Positions 35,141-43,795 of a stretch of DNA of 64,000 nucleotides are shown in pieces. The position numbers and the translations under genes were made by a program. The stretch is from contig PLZV01000003.1 of assembly GCA_003152315.1 (NCBI GenBank), positions 124,159 to 188,158 on the forward strand, read 5' to 3'. Under the pieces are notes generated by a model. That model worked only from the letters and a program-made list of their open reading frames with translations. It had not been told where the DNA came from and did no database searches. This DNA is from Verrucomicrobiota bacterium (GTDB lineage Bacteria > Verrucomicrobiota > Verrucomicrobiia > Palsa-1439). The first letter of the stretch is position 1. Each line of letters starts with the position of its first letter.

Positions 35141-36192
35141 CAAGCGAGGTGGTGATGCACGCGGTGTTCATGGATCTAATCCTTGGTGTGGTGGTGGTGA
35201 TCGCGGCACTGGGGGCCTCATTTCTCGCGTCGGCGCCGGTGCGGGACTCATTGAAGGAGTTGCTGGGATTCGTGAAGCGCGTGGACGCCGGAGAATCGCG
35301 CGGCGAAGAACTCGAGAGCGACCTCGCCGAGGTGAACGACGTCGGCAGATTGTTGAGCGACCTCGTTAAACGCGTCGAAGAAGCACAGGTGAAACTGGCC
35401 CGCGCACAGAAACAGTTGAAGGCGACACAGAAGGAAATGGATGAGCACACCTACGTGATCAGCCATGATTTGAAGGAGCCGCTGCGGGGGATAGAAGCGT
35501 TCAGCAAGTTTTTGGTGGACGATTACCGGGACAAATTGGATGAAGAGGGACGCCATTGCGTCGATGTGATCCGCAATGCGGCGCTACGGATGCAGCGGTT
35601 GATCAGCGATCTCCTGAAGTTCTCGCGCCTGGGTCACCAGCGAAACCCGTTTGAGACGGTCGGCCTCAACACCATGCTCATCCATGTGCGCGTGAACCTG
35701 CAGTATGCGATCGACGCGAAGAAGGTGGACCTGCGCGTGGACAAGCTGCCGACGGTCCTGTGCGATGCGACAGCGATGACGGGGGTATTCCACAATCTAA
35801 TTTCCAATGCGATCAAGTACAATGAGAACCCGCATCCGGTTGTCGAGATCGGCTGCGAGGAGAAGGAGAATCCACCGACCGGTCCGGCCGAGTACGTCGT
35901 TCATGTCCGTGACAACGGCGCGGGCATCGAGCCGGAGTATTTCGAGAAGATTTTCCAGATTTTTCAACGCTTGCAGCGCGACGACGAGGGGACGGGGATT
36001 GGATTGACCATCGTCAAGCGCGTGATAGAGTGGCCCGGTGGTCGCGTTTGGGTGGAGAGTGAGTTCGGCAAGGGCACGACGTTTTACTTCACCCTGCCGA
36101 AGCGGGGACTGAAGGAAACACAAACCGCGACCGCCATGGACGCCAGCAAGACGACAGCCAATGGACGCGCCGAACTCGCACCCACCGTTTGA
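35125..36192 (+). CDS. Membrane histidine kinase (catalytic half)
   Basis: 355 residues. One transmembrane helix (FMDLILGVVVVIAALGASFL) and a linker/HAMP-like region lead into a coiled coil, then a HisKA domain with the phosphoacceptor HDLKEPLRG (VISHDLKEPLRGIEAFSKFL). The HATPase domain has the N box (NLISNAIKYNE), DNGAGI and GTGIGLTIVKRV. It lacks its own complete sensor, which is encoded by the preceding overlapping frame. It overlaps the response regulator gene by 32 bases. Confidence 0.92.
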   Translation: MGQALTSEVVMHAVFMDLILGVVVVIAALGASFLASAPVRDSLKELLGFVKRVDAGESRGEELESDLAEVNDVGRLLSDLVKRVEEAQVKLARAQKQLKATQKEMDEHTYVISHDLKEPLRGIEAFSKFLVDDYRDKLDEEGRHCVDVIRNAALRMQRLISDLLKFSRLGHQRNPFETVGLNTMLIHVRVNLQYAIDAKKVDLRVDKLPTVLCDATAMTGVFHNLISNAIKYNENPHPVVEIGCEEKENPPTGPAEYVVHVRDNGAGIEPEYFEKIFQIFQRLQRDDEGTGIGLTIVKRVIEWPGGRVWVESEFGKGTTFYFTLPKRGLKETQTATAMDASKTTANGRAELAPTV

Positions 36193-36631
36193 TATTCTCC
36201 TGGTGGAGGACAACCCGGCCGACGTGGAGATCACGATTGAGGCCTTTCGGCGCAGTCGCAAGGGCAATCACGTCTTCGTTTGCCACGATGGCGAGGAGGC
36301 TCTGGACTTCCTCTTTCAGCGCGGGCAGTACTCCAAACCCGGCACGGCGCCGCGTCCCGACCTCATTTTACTCGACCTGAACCTGCCCAAGAAAAACGGC
36401 GTGGAAGTGCTCGAACAGGTCAAGACCGATCTGCGGATGAAAGGAATCCCCGTGGTGGTGCTCACAACCTCCGACCGCGAGGAAGACGTCGCCCGCTGCT
36501 ACAAGGTTGGCGCGAACAGTTATCTCACCAAGCCCGTACAGTTCGACGACTGCCTGAAGTTGGTCGAGGACATCCAGCAGTACTGGCTGCAGATCTCCAA
36601 GCTTCCGCCGAAGAACAATACGGCCCCATGA
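36161..36631 (+). CDS. Single-domain response regulator, Rcp1-like
   Basis: 156 residues with only a receiver domain: ILLVEDNPADVEITIEAF, the phosphoacceptor in LILLDLNLPKKNG, VVVLTTSDREEDV and YLTKPV. No output domain. It overlaps the kinase at its start and the next gene at its stop (ATGA), so it is translationally coupled to both. It is likely an intermediate in the kinase-to-phosphatase pathway encoded here. Confidence 0.92.
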   Translation: MDAPNSHPPFDILLVEDNPADVEITIEAFRRSRKGNHVFVCHDGEEALDFLFQRGQYSKPGTAPRPDLILLDLNLPKKNGVEVLEQVKTDLRMKGIPVVVLTTSDREEDVARCYKVGANSYLTKPVQFDDCLKLVEDIQQYWLQISKLPPKNNTAP

Positions 36632-37866
36632 GCGCCGCGCCCGTACCCCTGCTGGTTGTTGAGGACAGTCCGGTCTATGCGGAGATCCTGCAACGGTTGC
36701 TCCCGACGCTGGGTGCGGACCTGCAGTTCGCGTCGAAGTGGGTGGATACCGCCGAAAAGGCCATAACAGAAATCTCCCTGGCCAACTACACCCTCGTGCT
36801 TCTCGACTATAAGTTGCCTGGCGCCGACGGCATGACCGTGCTCGCCCACATTCGCAGCCTGCCGTCGGCGCGCCAGCCGGCGGTGATCATGCTAACCGGC
36901 ATGGGCAGCGAGGCTGTCGCCGTCGAAGCGATGAAGCGCGGGGCGAAAGATTACCTCCCGAAGGACTCCCTCGACGTGCCCTCGTTGTTGCGCGCGATCA
37001 CCAGCGCGCTCGAACGCAAACGGTTGGAGGAACAGATCGCCCGTTACACGAGCGAATTGCGGGAAAAGAACGCGCAGATGGAAGGCGACCTCACCATGGC
37101 GCGCGAAATCCAACAGGCCTTTCTCCCGCAACGCTACCCGACGTTTCCGCGCGACGCCATTGCGCCGGAGAGTGCGCTGCATTTCCATCACCGCTATCAC
37201 CCGACGGGCGCGGTGGGTGGAGATTTCTTCGATGTGATCCCGATTTCCGACACGGAAGCCGGCGTGCTTATTTGCGACGTCATGGGCCACGGCGTCCGCG
37301 CCGCGCTGGCGACCGCGATGGTGCGCGCGCTGGCTGACGACCTGCTGCCGGTGGCGGCGGAACCGGCCACGTTTCTGACGGAGATCAACCTCCGCTTGAT
37401 CGCCATTCTGACACAAACACGCAGCCCGATGTTTGCGTCGGCGTTCTATCTGGTGATTGATCTCGCGCGCGGCGAACTGCGTTACTCAAGCGCAGGCCAC
37501 CCCAGCCCCTTGTTGGTGCGACGCAGCGCGGGCGTGGTCGAGCCCTTGCGGTTCCCGAATAGCCGGCCCGGGCCGGCGCTCGGGGTTTTTGAGGAATCGG
37601 AGTACCCGCTTTGCCGGAGCGCGCTGGCGCGGCATGACCTGATCGTGCTCTACACGGATGGCCTCTATGAGGTGGAGGGCACCGCTGGCGAAGAGTATGG
37701 CCCGGATCGATTGCTGGCCGCGGTGCGTCAGCGGGTTGATTTGCCGGTCGAACAGCTATTCGACGAACTGCTGGCGGATATCCGACAGTACGCCGGCAAG
37801 CAGGGTTTCGTGGACGATGTCTGCATCGTCGGCGCGGAGGTCGTCCGCGTGGGATCGGCTGAATGA
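36628..37866 (+). CDS. Response regulator with PP2C/SpoIIE-type phosphatase domain (RsbU-like)
   Basis: 412 residues from the ATG that overlaps the preceding stop. The N-terminal receiver domain has LLVVEDSPVYAEIL, LVLLDYKLPGADG and MLTGMGS, with the lysine in DYLPKDS. A coiled-coil linker (MEGDLTMAREIQQAFLPQ) leads to a PP2C-like phosphatase: GAVGGDFFDVIPI, ICDVMGHGVRAALAT, YSSAGHPSPLLV, VLYTDGLYEV and FVDDVCIV. Such proteins dephosphorylate anti-sigma-factor antagonists in partner-switching systems. No such partner genes are visible nearby. Confidence 0.92.
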   Translation: MSAAPVPLLVVEDSPVYAEILQRLLPTLGADLQFASKWVDTAEKAITEISLANYTLVLLDYKLPGADGMTVLAHIRSLPSARQPAVIMLTGMGSEAVAVEAMKRGAKDYLPKDSLDVPSLLRAITSALERKRLEEQIARYTSELREKNAQMEGDLTMAREIQQAFLPQRYPTFPRDAIAPESALHFHHRYHPTGAVGGDFFDVIPISDTEAGVLICDVMGHGVRAALATAMVRALADDLLPVAAEPATFLTEINLRLIAILTQTRSPMFASAFYLVIDLARGELRYSSAGHPSPLLVRRSAGVVEPLRFPNSRPGPALGVFEESEYPLCRSALARHDLIVLYTDGLYEVEGTAGEEYGPDRLLAAVRQRVDLPVEQLFDELLADIRQYAGKQGFVDDVCIVGAEVVRVGSAE

Positions 37867-37914
37867 AGTGGCGTCCACCCGATCCAGCGCAAGGTGCCGT
37901 GAGGTTTTCTTCGG

Positions 37915-39333
37915 TCAGTTCGTTTTCGGGACTCCGCTCAATATCGGTCCCGTCACCGTGATGGAAAGAGTGGATGGATCGACAAGCCTGGCTTCGAGTT
38001 GAAGTCCCAGGCGTTCGCTGAACGCCTTTACCAGCGACAGTCCCAACCCGCTGTGGTTCGGATCGGAACGCGCGCTATCTTTGCGCCAGAACCGCTCCGA
38101 GAAGTGTGATAGATCGTTCACGGTGAGATCGTCGCAGGTATTGGTCACTTGCAGCGTGAATTGGGTGGTCCGGACTTCCGTTTCGACGCGCACCGATCCG
38201 CCATGGGGAGTGTATTCCATGGCATTGTCCACCAGGTTGGTGAGGATGGAGCGCAACAACACGGGGTCGGTTTCGACTTCGGCTCCGTCCGGCACGGCCC
38301 GGGTGACATTCAATTGCTTCGCGGCCGCCCTCTCGGCGAAAGGCCGCCAGACGCTTTCAATCAGCGGCGCGAGCTGGATGCGCTCGGTCAGCACCGGCAG
38401 TTGGGCATGCTCGTTTCGCAGCAGGGCCAGAAGCCGGGTAACGACGCCCTCCATCTGCATAGCGATCGCCAGAGCCTCGCGGTCCGTGGCCGCCTCGCGG
38501 GTTTCCGGCCATTTCAGCGCGACTTCAGCCAAAGCGCGCAACTCCGCGATGGGTGTGCGCAGTTCATGCGCCAGGTCCGCGCTGAACCGCCGTTCACGCT
38601 CGAAGGATTGTTCCAGCCGCGCCAGCAGATCGTTCAACCGGCTGCTGATGGGCGATAATTCGCCTGGCAGCGAGTTGGTGGGGAAGCGTGTGGCCAGCGA
38701 GTCAGCGTTGATGCGCGTGGCACGCTCGGCGAGGGCGTCCAATGGAGCCAGTTCACGGCGCAAGAGGCGTGGGACGATGACGAAGGTGATCACCAGCAAC
38801 CCCGCGCCGCAGCCGAGCAGAGCGAATGCGAGCGCGGTGAGAGCTTCGTTCAATTCGCCACGGTCGGAGGCCACGACGAGGATGACTTCGTTTGGCGCGG
38901 ACGGTGTTTGTTCCTCTTTGGATGTTTGCGGGGTGAACTTGAGTCCGATGGCGCGACCGGCGGACCCGGAGGGCAAAGTCAAATTCCAGAACTTCGGCCT
39001 GTCGAGCGTGCCGAAACGGGACGGCAAGCCAGAGGCAGGGGCCGAGGCCGAGTGTTTTAGCGTTGTGCCGTCCGTGCGCCACATCGAGAAAAAGCCCGGG
39101 GTATCTTCCTCGTCAGATTCACGCATGAATGAATCGGTGACCTCTGCGTCAACCTGCCCGCCTTTCTGCCTGGTGACCGTCATGATGGCCAGTGCCCTGG
39201 TGCGGAGCGTGGTGTCGAATTCCTCGAGTAAGGCGGCACGAGTAGAAAGAAAGACGGCAATTCCCCCGAAGACGAGCGGCAGAGCAAAAGCCAGCAACAG
39301 TTTCCAAGTGAGTTGGCGGCGGATCGTCCTCAT
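37915..39333 (-). CDS. Two-component sensor histidine kinase
   Basis: 472 residues. Two membrane helices (LLLAFALPLVFGGIAVFLST and ALTALAFALLGCGAGLLVITFVIV) flank an extracytoplasmic sensor of about 140 residues. A HAMP-like linker leads to the HisKA motif DLAHELRTPIAELRALAEVAL and an HATPase domain (LVDNAMEYTPHGGSVRV, LGLSLVKAFSERLG). Its start overlaps the end of the response regulator gene by 4 bases, so the pair is coexpressed. Confidence 0.93.
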   Translation of the reverse strand: MRTIRRQLTWKLLLAFALPLVFGGIAVFLSTRAALLEEFDTTLRTRALAIMTVTRQKGGQVDAEVTDSFMRESDEEDTPGFFSMWRTDGTTLKHSASAPASGLPSRFGTLDRPKFWNLTLPSGSAGRAIGLKFTPQTSKEEQTPSAPNEVILVVASDRGELNEALTALAFALLGCGAGLLVITFVIVPRLLRRELAPLDALAERATRINADSLATRFPTNSLPGELSPISSRLNDLLARLEQSFERERRFSADLAHELRTPIAELRALAEVALKWPETREAATDREALAIAMQMEGVVTRLLALLRNEHAQLPVLTERIQLAPLIESVWRPFAERAAAKQLNVTRAVPDGAEVETDPVLLRSILTNLVDNAMEYTPHGGSVRVETEVRTTQFTLQVTNTCDDLTVNDLSHFSERFWRKDSARSDPNHSGLGLSLVKAFSERLGLQLEARLVDPSTLSITVTGPILSGVPKTN

Positions 39334-40007
39334 TCCGACTCGACCTTCAGGACGTACCCCAATCCGTGCCGCGTGTGAATGAGCGGGGCCGGGTTGGGTG
39401 CGCTGATTTTTTTTCGCAGCGAGCAGACGGCGGACTCGACGACGTTGCTCATCGGATCCACGCTGTCGTCGTAGATGTGCGCTTCGATCTCACCGCGCGT
39501 GACCACCTGACCGGATCGTCGGGCGAGATATTCCAGCAGCAGATACTCGCGGGGCTTCAACCGGACCAGGTGGCCGGCGCGGAAAACTTCCTTGGCCACC
39601 GTGTCAATTTCCAGGTCAGCGATGATGAGACGGGTTTGCTTGCTGCCGTAGGCGCGTCGGCAAAGCGCCTCGACGCGGGCGAGCAACTCCTCCAACGCGA
39701 ACGGCTTGACGAGGTAATCGTCGGCTCCCAGTTGAAGCCCCTGTACGCGGTCTTCCACAGTGTCCCTCGCCGTGAGGAGGAGGACATGGGTGCCCTTGCC
39801 CTTCTGCCGAAGTTGTCGCAGCAGCGAGAGGCCATCGAGCTTCGGAAGCATGATATCGAGCACGATCACGTCGTAGTCGTTGGCTACTGCCTGCCAGAGT
39901 CCCTCTTCGCCGTTGTCAGTGACATCGAGGGCGTAGCCGGCCTTGCGCAGGGCCCGGCCCACGGACATCTGAAGACGCGCGGAATCTTCAACGAGAAGCA
40001 CCTTCAT
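39330..40007 (-). CDS. OmpR/PhoB-family response regulator
   Basis: 225 residues. Receiver domain: VLLVEDSARLQMSVGRALR, phosphoacceptor in VIVLDIMLPKLDGL, LLTARDTVEDRV, YLVKPFALEEL. C-terminal winged helix: LRPREYLL-like LKPREYLLLEYLARRSGQVVTRGEIEAHIYD. It is the partner of the histidine kinase just downstream. A PepSY-like protein is encoded upstream on the same strand, a neighbourhood often seen with such regulators. Confidence 0.94.
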   Translation of the reverse strand: MKVLLVEDSARLQMSVGRALRKAGYALDVTDNGEEGLWQAVANDYDVIVLDIMLPKLDGLSLLRQLRQKGKGTHVLLLTARDTVEDRVQGLQLGADDYLVKPFALEELLARVEALCRRAYGSKQTRLIIADLEIDTVAKEVFRAGHLVRLKPREYLLLEYLARRSGQVVTRGEIEAHIYDDSVDPMSNVVESAVCSLRKKISAPNPAPLIHTRHGLGYVLKVESE

Positions 40008-40093
40008 GGTGACATGTTACCAAAAGGACGAGGTTCTGAGGCGCCCATCCCGCCTCAGAACCCATCCGGAATCCGCGGAGTATTCAGCGAGGT

Positions 40094-40615
40094 TTAATCC
40101 TTGTCGCCATCCCCGTGGCCTTTGTGCTCGTCCTTCTCCCCAGCTTGAATTGTCCCGTCGGGAGCGATGTCGGCTTCCTTCTTTTTGCCGTCGATCGTCA
40201 CGGCGACCTCGTAATTCTTCTTGCCGCCGGCATTCTCCTCGACGATTTCGTCAACCGTGCCCGCGCTGGCCAGTTTCTTGATGGCGGCCTGGACCGGGCC
40301 CGGCGTGTCTTTCAGTGCGACTGATTTCTCGGTCTGTAACACCGTTCCGTCGGCAAGTACTTCGATGGCTTGCTTGGTGCCGCCGACTTTGACCGAGGCC
40401 TCATAGATGACCTTGTTATCTTCCGAGTCTTTCGTGATTTTCTCGATGGCATTGCTGCCCGCGAACTGCTTGATCGCCGCCTGTACGGGGGCCGGGACAT
40501 CCGCGATGGTCAATTCCTTCTCCGATTTTGCCTTTTCATCGGCCGACGCGCCGACGGCGAGTCCCGCGACGATGGCAAGCGCGGCGATTCCTGAAACGAT
40601 GTACCTGATCTGCAT
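40094..40615 (-). CDS. Exported PepSY-like repeat protein
   Basis: 173 residues from the ATG at 40615. A signal peptide (IVSGIAALAIVAGLAVGASA) precedes two similar repeats of about 55 residues, VPAPVQAAIKQFAGSNAIEKITK and TPGPVQAAIKKLASAGTVDEIVE, each followed by YEASVKVGG or YEVAVTIDG. These are PepSY-like (SmlA/YpeB type) domains. The C-terminus is histidine- and aspartate-rich (EHKGHGDGDKD). It is encoded 86 bases upstream of the two-component pair, and a sensing or periplasmic role is plausible. Confidence 0.82.
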   Translation of the reverse strand: MQIRYIVSGIAALAIVAGLAVGASADEKAKSEKELTIADVPAPVQAAIKQFAGSNAIEKITKDSEDNKVIYEASVKVGGTKQAIEVLADGTVLQTEKSVALKDTPGPVQAAIKKLASAGTVDEIVEENAGGKKNYEVAVTIDGKKKEADIAPDGTIQAGEKDEHKGHGDGDKD

Positions 40616-40864
40616 GCTTAGATGACCTCCAGTTGGCATAGCTGAGTTTCGCGGCCGAATTTCTTCGGGAGCTGCGAGTTGGCACCCCGGCCAACCGCGG
40701 CATATCCTGCCACAGGTGAGATTACCGGAATGTTACAGAAGAAAGGATCTTTGCGGGTACGAGTCGGAATAATTGGGTGTGGGCGAAGGTCGAAGGCGGA
40801 AAATGATCGCCAAAGTCAGGGAGTGCTTCATTTCTGTTACGCCGTAGGGTATCACCTTCAGCAG

Positions 40865-41350
40865 ATGAGTCCAGATTGGATACTGGTGGATGGGTATAGC
40901 GTGCTGCATGCGTGGCCGAGGTTTGCGACGCGGAAGGCGCGGCAGTTGTCGCTGCAGCAACGGCGGGAGGTGCTGGTGGGATTATTGCGGCAATACGCGG
41001 ACCACAGCCGGCGGCGCGTGACGGTGGTGTTTGACGGTTATGCGGCGAAACACAAGCCCGAGGGGAAGGAACCGACGCACGGGGTGGAGGTCTTGTTTTC
41101 CGAGCGCGGGAAGACCGCGGATGACGTGATTGAGCGGCTGGTGGCGGACAAAGGGGACAAGGGGAAGATCCTGGTGGTGACCTCGGATAACGCGGAGCGG
41201 CAGACGGTGGAGGCGATGGGCGCGCAGACAACGTCGGCGGAAGTGTTTGAGGCGGACGTGGAGGCGGTTTTGCGGGAGTTGGCGGGGATGGTTCGCCTGC
41301 ACAGTCGGCGTCGGTCGATCGGCCCGAGGCACGATGATTGGGAGCCATAA
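40865..41350 (+). CDS. NYN-domain protein, YacP/Rae1-like nuclease
   Basis: 161 residues from the ATG at 40865; the in-frame stretch upstream (from 40679) is not conserved. Motifs of the NYN ribonuclease domain are ILVDGYSVLHAWP, VTVVFDGYAA, GKTADDVIERLV and ILVVTSDNAERQTVEAMGA. Members include the ribosome-associated endoribonuclease Rae1. The acidic residues of the presumed metal site are present. Confidence 0.87.
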   Translation: MSPDWILVDGYSVLHAWPRFATRKARQLSLQQRREVLVGLLRQYADHSRRRVTVVFDGYAAKHKPEGKEPTHGVEVLFSERGKTADDVIERLVADKGDKGKILVVTSDNAERQTVEAMGAQTTSAEVFEADVEAVLRELAGMVRLHSRRRSIGPRHDDWEP

Positions 41351-41372
41351 GTAATTCAGACTGAAGGCGTGG

Positions 41373-41402
41373 TTGACACGGAAGCCGAAATTTGGCTAGG
41401 AT
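41373..41402 (+). promoter_or_regulatory. Sigma-70-type promoter of the coiled-coil protein gene
   Basis: TTGACA at 41373-41378 and TAGGAT at 41397-41402 are separated by 18 bases and lie 46 bases before the start codon at 41448. Confidence 0.6.
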
Positions 41403-41447
41403 GGCTGGTGCTTTTCTGGAGGAGTCCCAGACGGAGGAAGCCGCGTT

Positions 41448-42221
41448 ATGAATAAACTTGGAAAAATCGCCCCTATCATCGTCATTGTCGCCTGTCTCGG
41501 ATCGCTCTTTTTTGCGTACGAGCTTCAAGTGATGAAGAAAACCCACCTGACCAAGATCGCGGATCTCACGGATTCGTACAACACGACGACCGCCGAACTC
41601 ACGAAGACGAAGTCGACGCTCAAGAAGACCGAGGGCGACCTGGCGCAAAACAAGAATGATTTAGCGAAAACCTCCGCTGATCTCCAGGCCACAAAGGTTG
41701 CGCTCGACCAGAAGACGCAGGAAGCTGACGGCCTGAAAACGCAAGTGGCGGACAAGGACAAGGAGTTGCAGTCAGTGAAAACGGATTTGGCGTCCACAAC
41801 GGACACCATCAAGAAGATTCAGGATGGCCTAGCTTCCGTCGGCATTACGAACATTACCAGCGTTGGGGAACTTCGCGACAAGATCGTCAGCTTTGGAGAC
41901 GAAAACAAGGTCCTCGGCGAACAGCTCTCTGCCTTGCATGCTGAAAACGTGCAACTGAAGGAGAAGCTGGAATACCTGACCACCACACCCGTCGGATTGC
42001 GCGGCCACGTGACGCACGTGGAGGAGAAATGGGGCTTTCTCGTGCTGGATGTCGGCCAGACGCAGCGGGTCCAGCCGAACGCGGAATTTCTCGTATACCG
42101 CGACACCAAGCTCATCGGCAAAGTGCAGATCGTTTCCGTCGCGGCCAACAATTGCATCGCTCAGATTATGCCGGAATACCTGCGCAGCACACCCCTGGTG
42201 GGCGATCTCATCATCCACTAA
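41448..42221 (+). CDS. Membrane-anchored coiled-coil protein
   Basis: 257 residues. One N-terminal membrane segment (IAPIIVIVACLGSLFFAYEL) is followed by a long coiled coil rich in Lys, Thr and Asp with repeating pattern (LTKTKSTLKKTEGDLAQNKN). The C-terminus is a small beta-rich domain (VTHVEEKWGFLVLDVGQTQ, FLVYRDTKLIGKVQIVSV, STPLVGDLIIH). Family not recognised. The next small lipoprotein gene starts 18 bases downstream and may be cotranscribed. Confidence 0.75.
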   Translation: MNKLGKIAPIIVIVACLGSLFFAYELQVMKKTHLTKIADLTDSYNTTTAELTKTKSTLKKTEGDLAQNKNDLAKTSADLQATKVALDQKTQEADGLKTQVADKDKELQSVKTDLASTTDTIKKIQDGLASVGITNITSVGELRDKIVSFGDENKVLGEQLSALHAENVQLKEKLEYLTTTPVGLRGHVTHVEEKWGFLVLDVGQTQRVQPNAEFLVYRDTKLIGKVQIVSVAANNCIAQIMPEYLRSTPLVGDLIIH

Positions 42222-42239
42222 TTGAGGCTGACAAATTCG

Positions 42240-42422
42240 GTGAACACGATCCGCATCGTTTTTCTCGGGGCACTGTTGGCGGGCGGCACTGTGTTCCTGA
42301 GCGGATGCGCCACCACGAAACAGGACAACGATGTTAGCTCGATTCCCTGGAACCGCCCGCAGGACTGGGAAGGTACGGGCGCCATGGGTGGGTTCCGACC
42401 GCCGGGTTCTCCCGGTTATTGA
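42240..42422 (+). CDS. Small lipoprotein
   Basis: 60 residues from GTG at 42240 (TTG at 42222 is an in-frame alternative), with TGAGG upstream. The signal peptide ends in a lipobox (FLSGC), so a short lipid-anchored peptide of about 40 residues remains, ending in NRPQDWEGTGAMGGFRPPGSPGY. No family recognised. It follows the coiled-coil protein gene on the same strand. Confidence 0.65.
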   Translation: MNTIRIVFLGALLAGGTVFLSGCATTKQDNDVSSIPWNRPQDWEGTGAMGGFRPPGSPGY

Positions 42423-42458
42423 AACGCCAGGCGGCGACCGCGCTTTTCCGAAGCGCAA

Positions 42459-43469
42459 CTACACCAGCAGTTCGGCTATTTGCACCGCGTTGAGCGCGGC
42501 ACCCTTCAAGAGTTGATCGCCGCTGACGAACAGTTCGATTCCCCTGCCGTCATCGCGCGACACGTCTTGCCGAATGCGTCCCACGAGACAGTCGTACATT
42601 CCCGAGGCATCGATCGGCATGGGGTATTTTTTGTTGGCTGGATCGTCCACGACCTTGAGGCCCGGCGCTTTTGACAGGATGGCCCGCGCCTCGGCGGGTG
42701 TCATGGGCCGCTCGAACTCGATGTTCACCGACTCGCTGTGGGCGCGATAGACCGGGACGCGCACGCAGGTGGCGCTGATCTTCAGGGTCGGATGATGCAT
42801 GATCTTGCGGGACTCGTTGACGAATTTCATTTCCTCTTTGGTGTAGCCGTTGTCGAGGAATACGTCCACTTGCGGGAAAATATTGAACGCGATGCGCTGC
42901 GGTAGCGCTTCGATTTTGATGTTCTTCTGGCCGTGCAGGAGCATGTGGGTTTGCTCTTCCAGCTCAGTCATGGCCTTGGCGCCCGCGCCGCTGGCGGCCT
43001 GATAGGTGGAAACGACGACGCGTTTCACGGGATTGGCTTTGTGAAGTGGGTAGAGGGCGACCAAGAGGATCGCGGTTGAGCAATTGGGATTGGCAATGAT
43101 TCCCTTGTGCAGCTTCGCGTCCTCGGGGTTTACTTCCGGCACGACCAGCGGCACATCGGGTTCCATACGAAACGCTGATGAATTGTCGATGACGATCGCG
43201 CCCTGTTTGGCGGCGCCGTGCGCGAATTCCTTGGAACGCGACGCGCCGGCGCTAAACAGCGCAAAGTCGATGCCTTCGAAAATGCCGACCTTGAGCAATT
43301 CGACGGCGACATCCGTGCCCTTGAACTTCAGTTTCTTGCCGACACTGCGCTCGGACGCGAACAAGCGCAGAGTTTTTACGGGAAACCCGCGTTTCTCCAA
43401 AGTCTCAATCATCTCGACGCCGACCGCCCCGGTCGCGCCGACTACGGCTACGTTGTATCCTTTGCTCAT
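42459..43469 (-). CDS. asd: Aspartate-semialdehyde dehydrogenase
   Basis: 336 residues. Core motifs: VAVVGATGAVGVEMIETL (NADP loop), LFSAGASRSKEFA, the catalytic cysteine region ANPNCSTAILLVAL, and STYQAASGAGAKAM. It reduces aspartyl phosphate to aspartate semialdehyde in the lysine, methionine and threonine pathway. It follows leuB and a DUF2442 gene on the same strand. Confidence 0.95.
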   Translation of the reverse strand: MSKGYNVAVVGATGAVGVEMIETLEKRGFPVKTLRLFASERSVGKKLKFKGTDVAVELLKVGIFEGIDFALFSAGASRSKEFAHGAAKQGAIVIDNSSAFRMEPDVPLVVPEVNPEDAKLHKGIIANPNCSTAILLVALYPLHKANPVKRVVVSTYQAASGAGAKAMTELEEQTHMLLHGQKNIKIEALPQRIAFNIFPQVDVFLDNGYTKEEMKFVNESRKIMHHPTLKISATCVRVPVYRAHSESVNIEFERPMTPAEARAILSKAPGLKVVDDPANKKYPMPIDASGMYDCLVGRIRQDVSRDDGRGIELFVSGDQLLKGAALNAVQIAELLV

Positions 43470-43559
43470 GTTGTGTCCTTAGGCCTTCTGCTGATGAAGG
43501 GAGAGAGAAAATACCCTCGCGAGGCGTCCGCGTCAATAGTTGTAGGACGGCCGCTGTCC

Positions 43560-43790
43560 TTAATTGAACAGGTGCTCGACTTCGATTCCGTCGTCGAGGT
43601 CGTCCCAATAGATGGCGAAGCCCCGCGGTTCGATGTGCCAATGGCGGCGTTGGGTGGCCGTGGCGCGTGCCAGCCAGGGGAACTGCGCGAGAGGAACCCC
43701 GATCTCCCGTCCGTCGGTAAGCTCCACGTACAACTTCCCATCAGCAAAGCGAACGGATTTCGCCGCTCGGGTTGGTGCCGCTGTTTTCAT
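43560..43790 (-). CDS. DUF2442-family protein
   Basis: 76 residues with the DUF2442 pattern: VRFADGKLYVELTDGREIGVPLAQFPWL, then RHWHIEPRGFAIYWDDLDDGIEVEHLF. It has no membrane segment. Homologs are often found beside small DUF4160 proteins or in toxin-antitoxin-like contexts; here it lies between leuB and asd, starting 5 bases after leuB. Role unknown. Confidence 0.85.
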   Translation of the reverse strand: MKTAAPTRAAKSVRFADGKLYVELTDGREIGVPLAQFPWLARATATQRRHWHIEPRGFAIYWDDLDDGIEVEHLFN

Positions 43791-43795
43791 ATGAA

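Noticed and set aside
38081-39382. A 433-codon plus-strand frame over the histidine kinase
   Set aside because: Serine/arginine-rich antisense translation; the minus-strand kinase explains the region.
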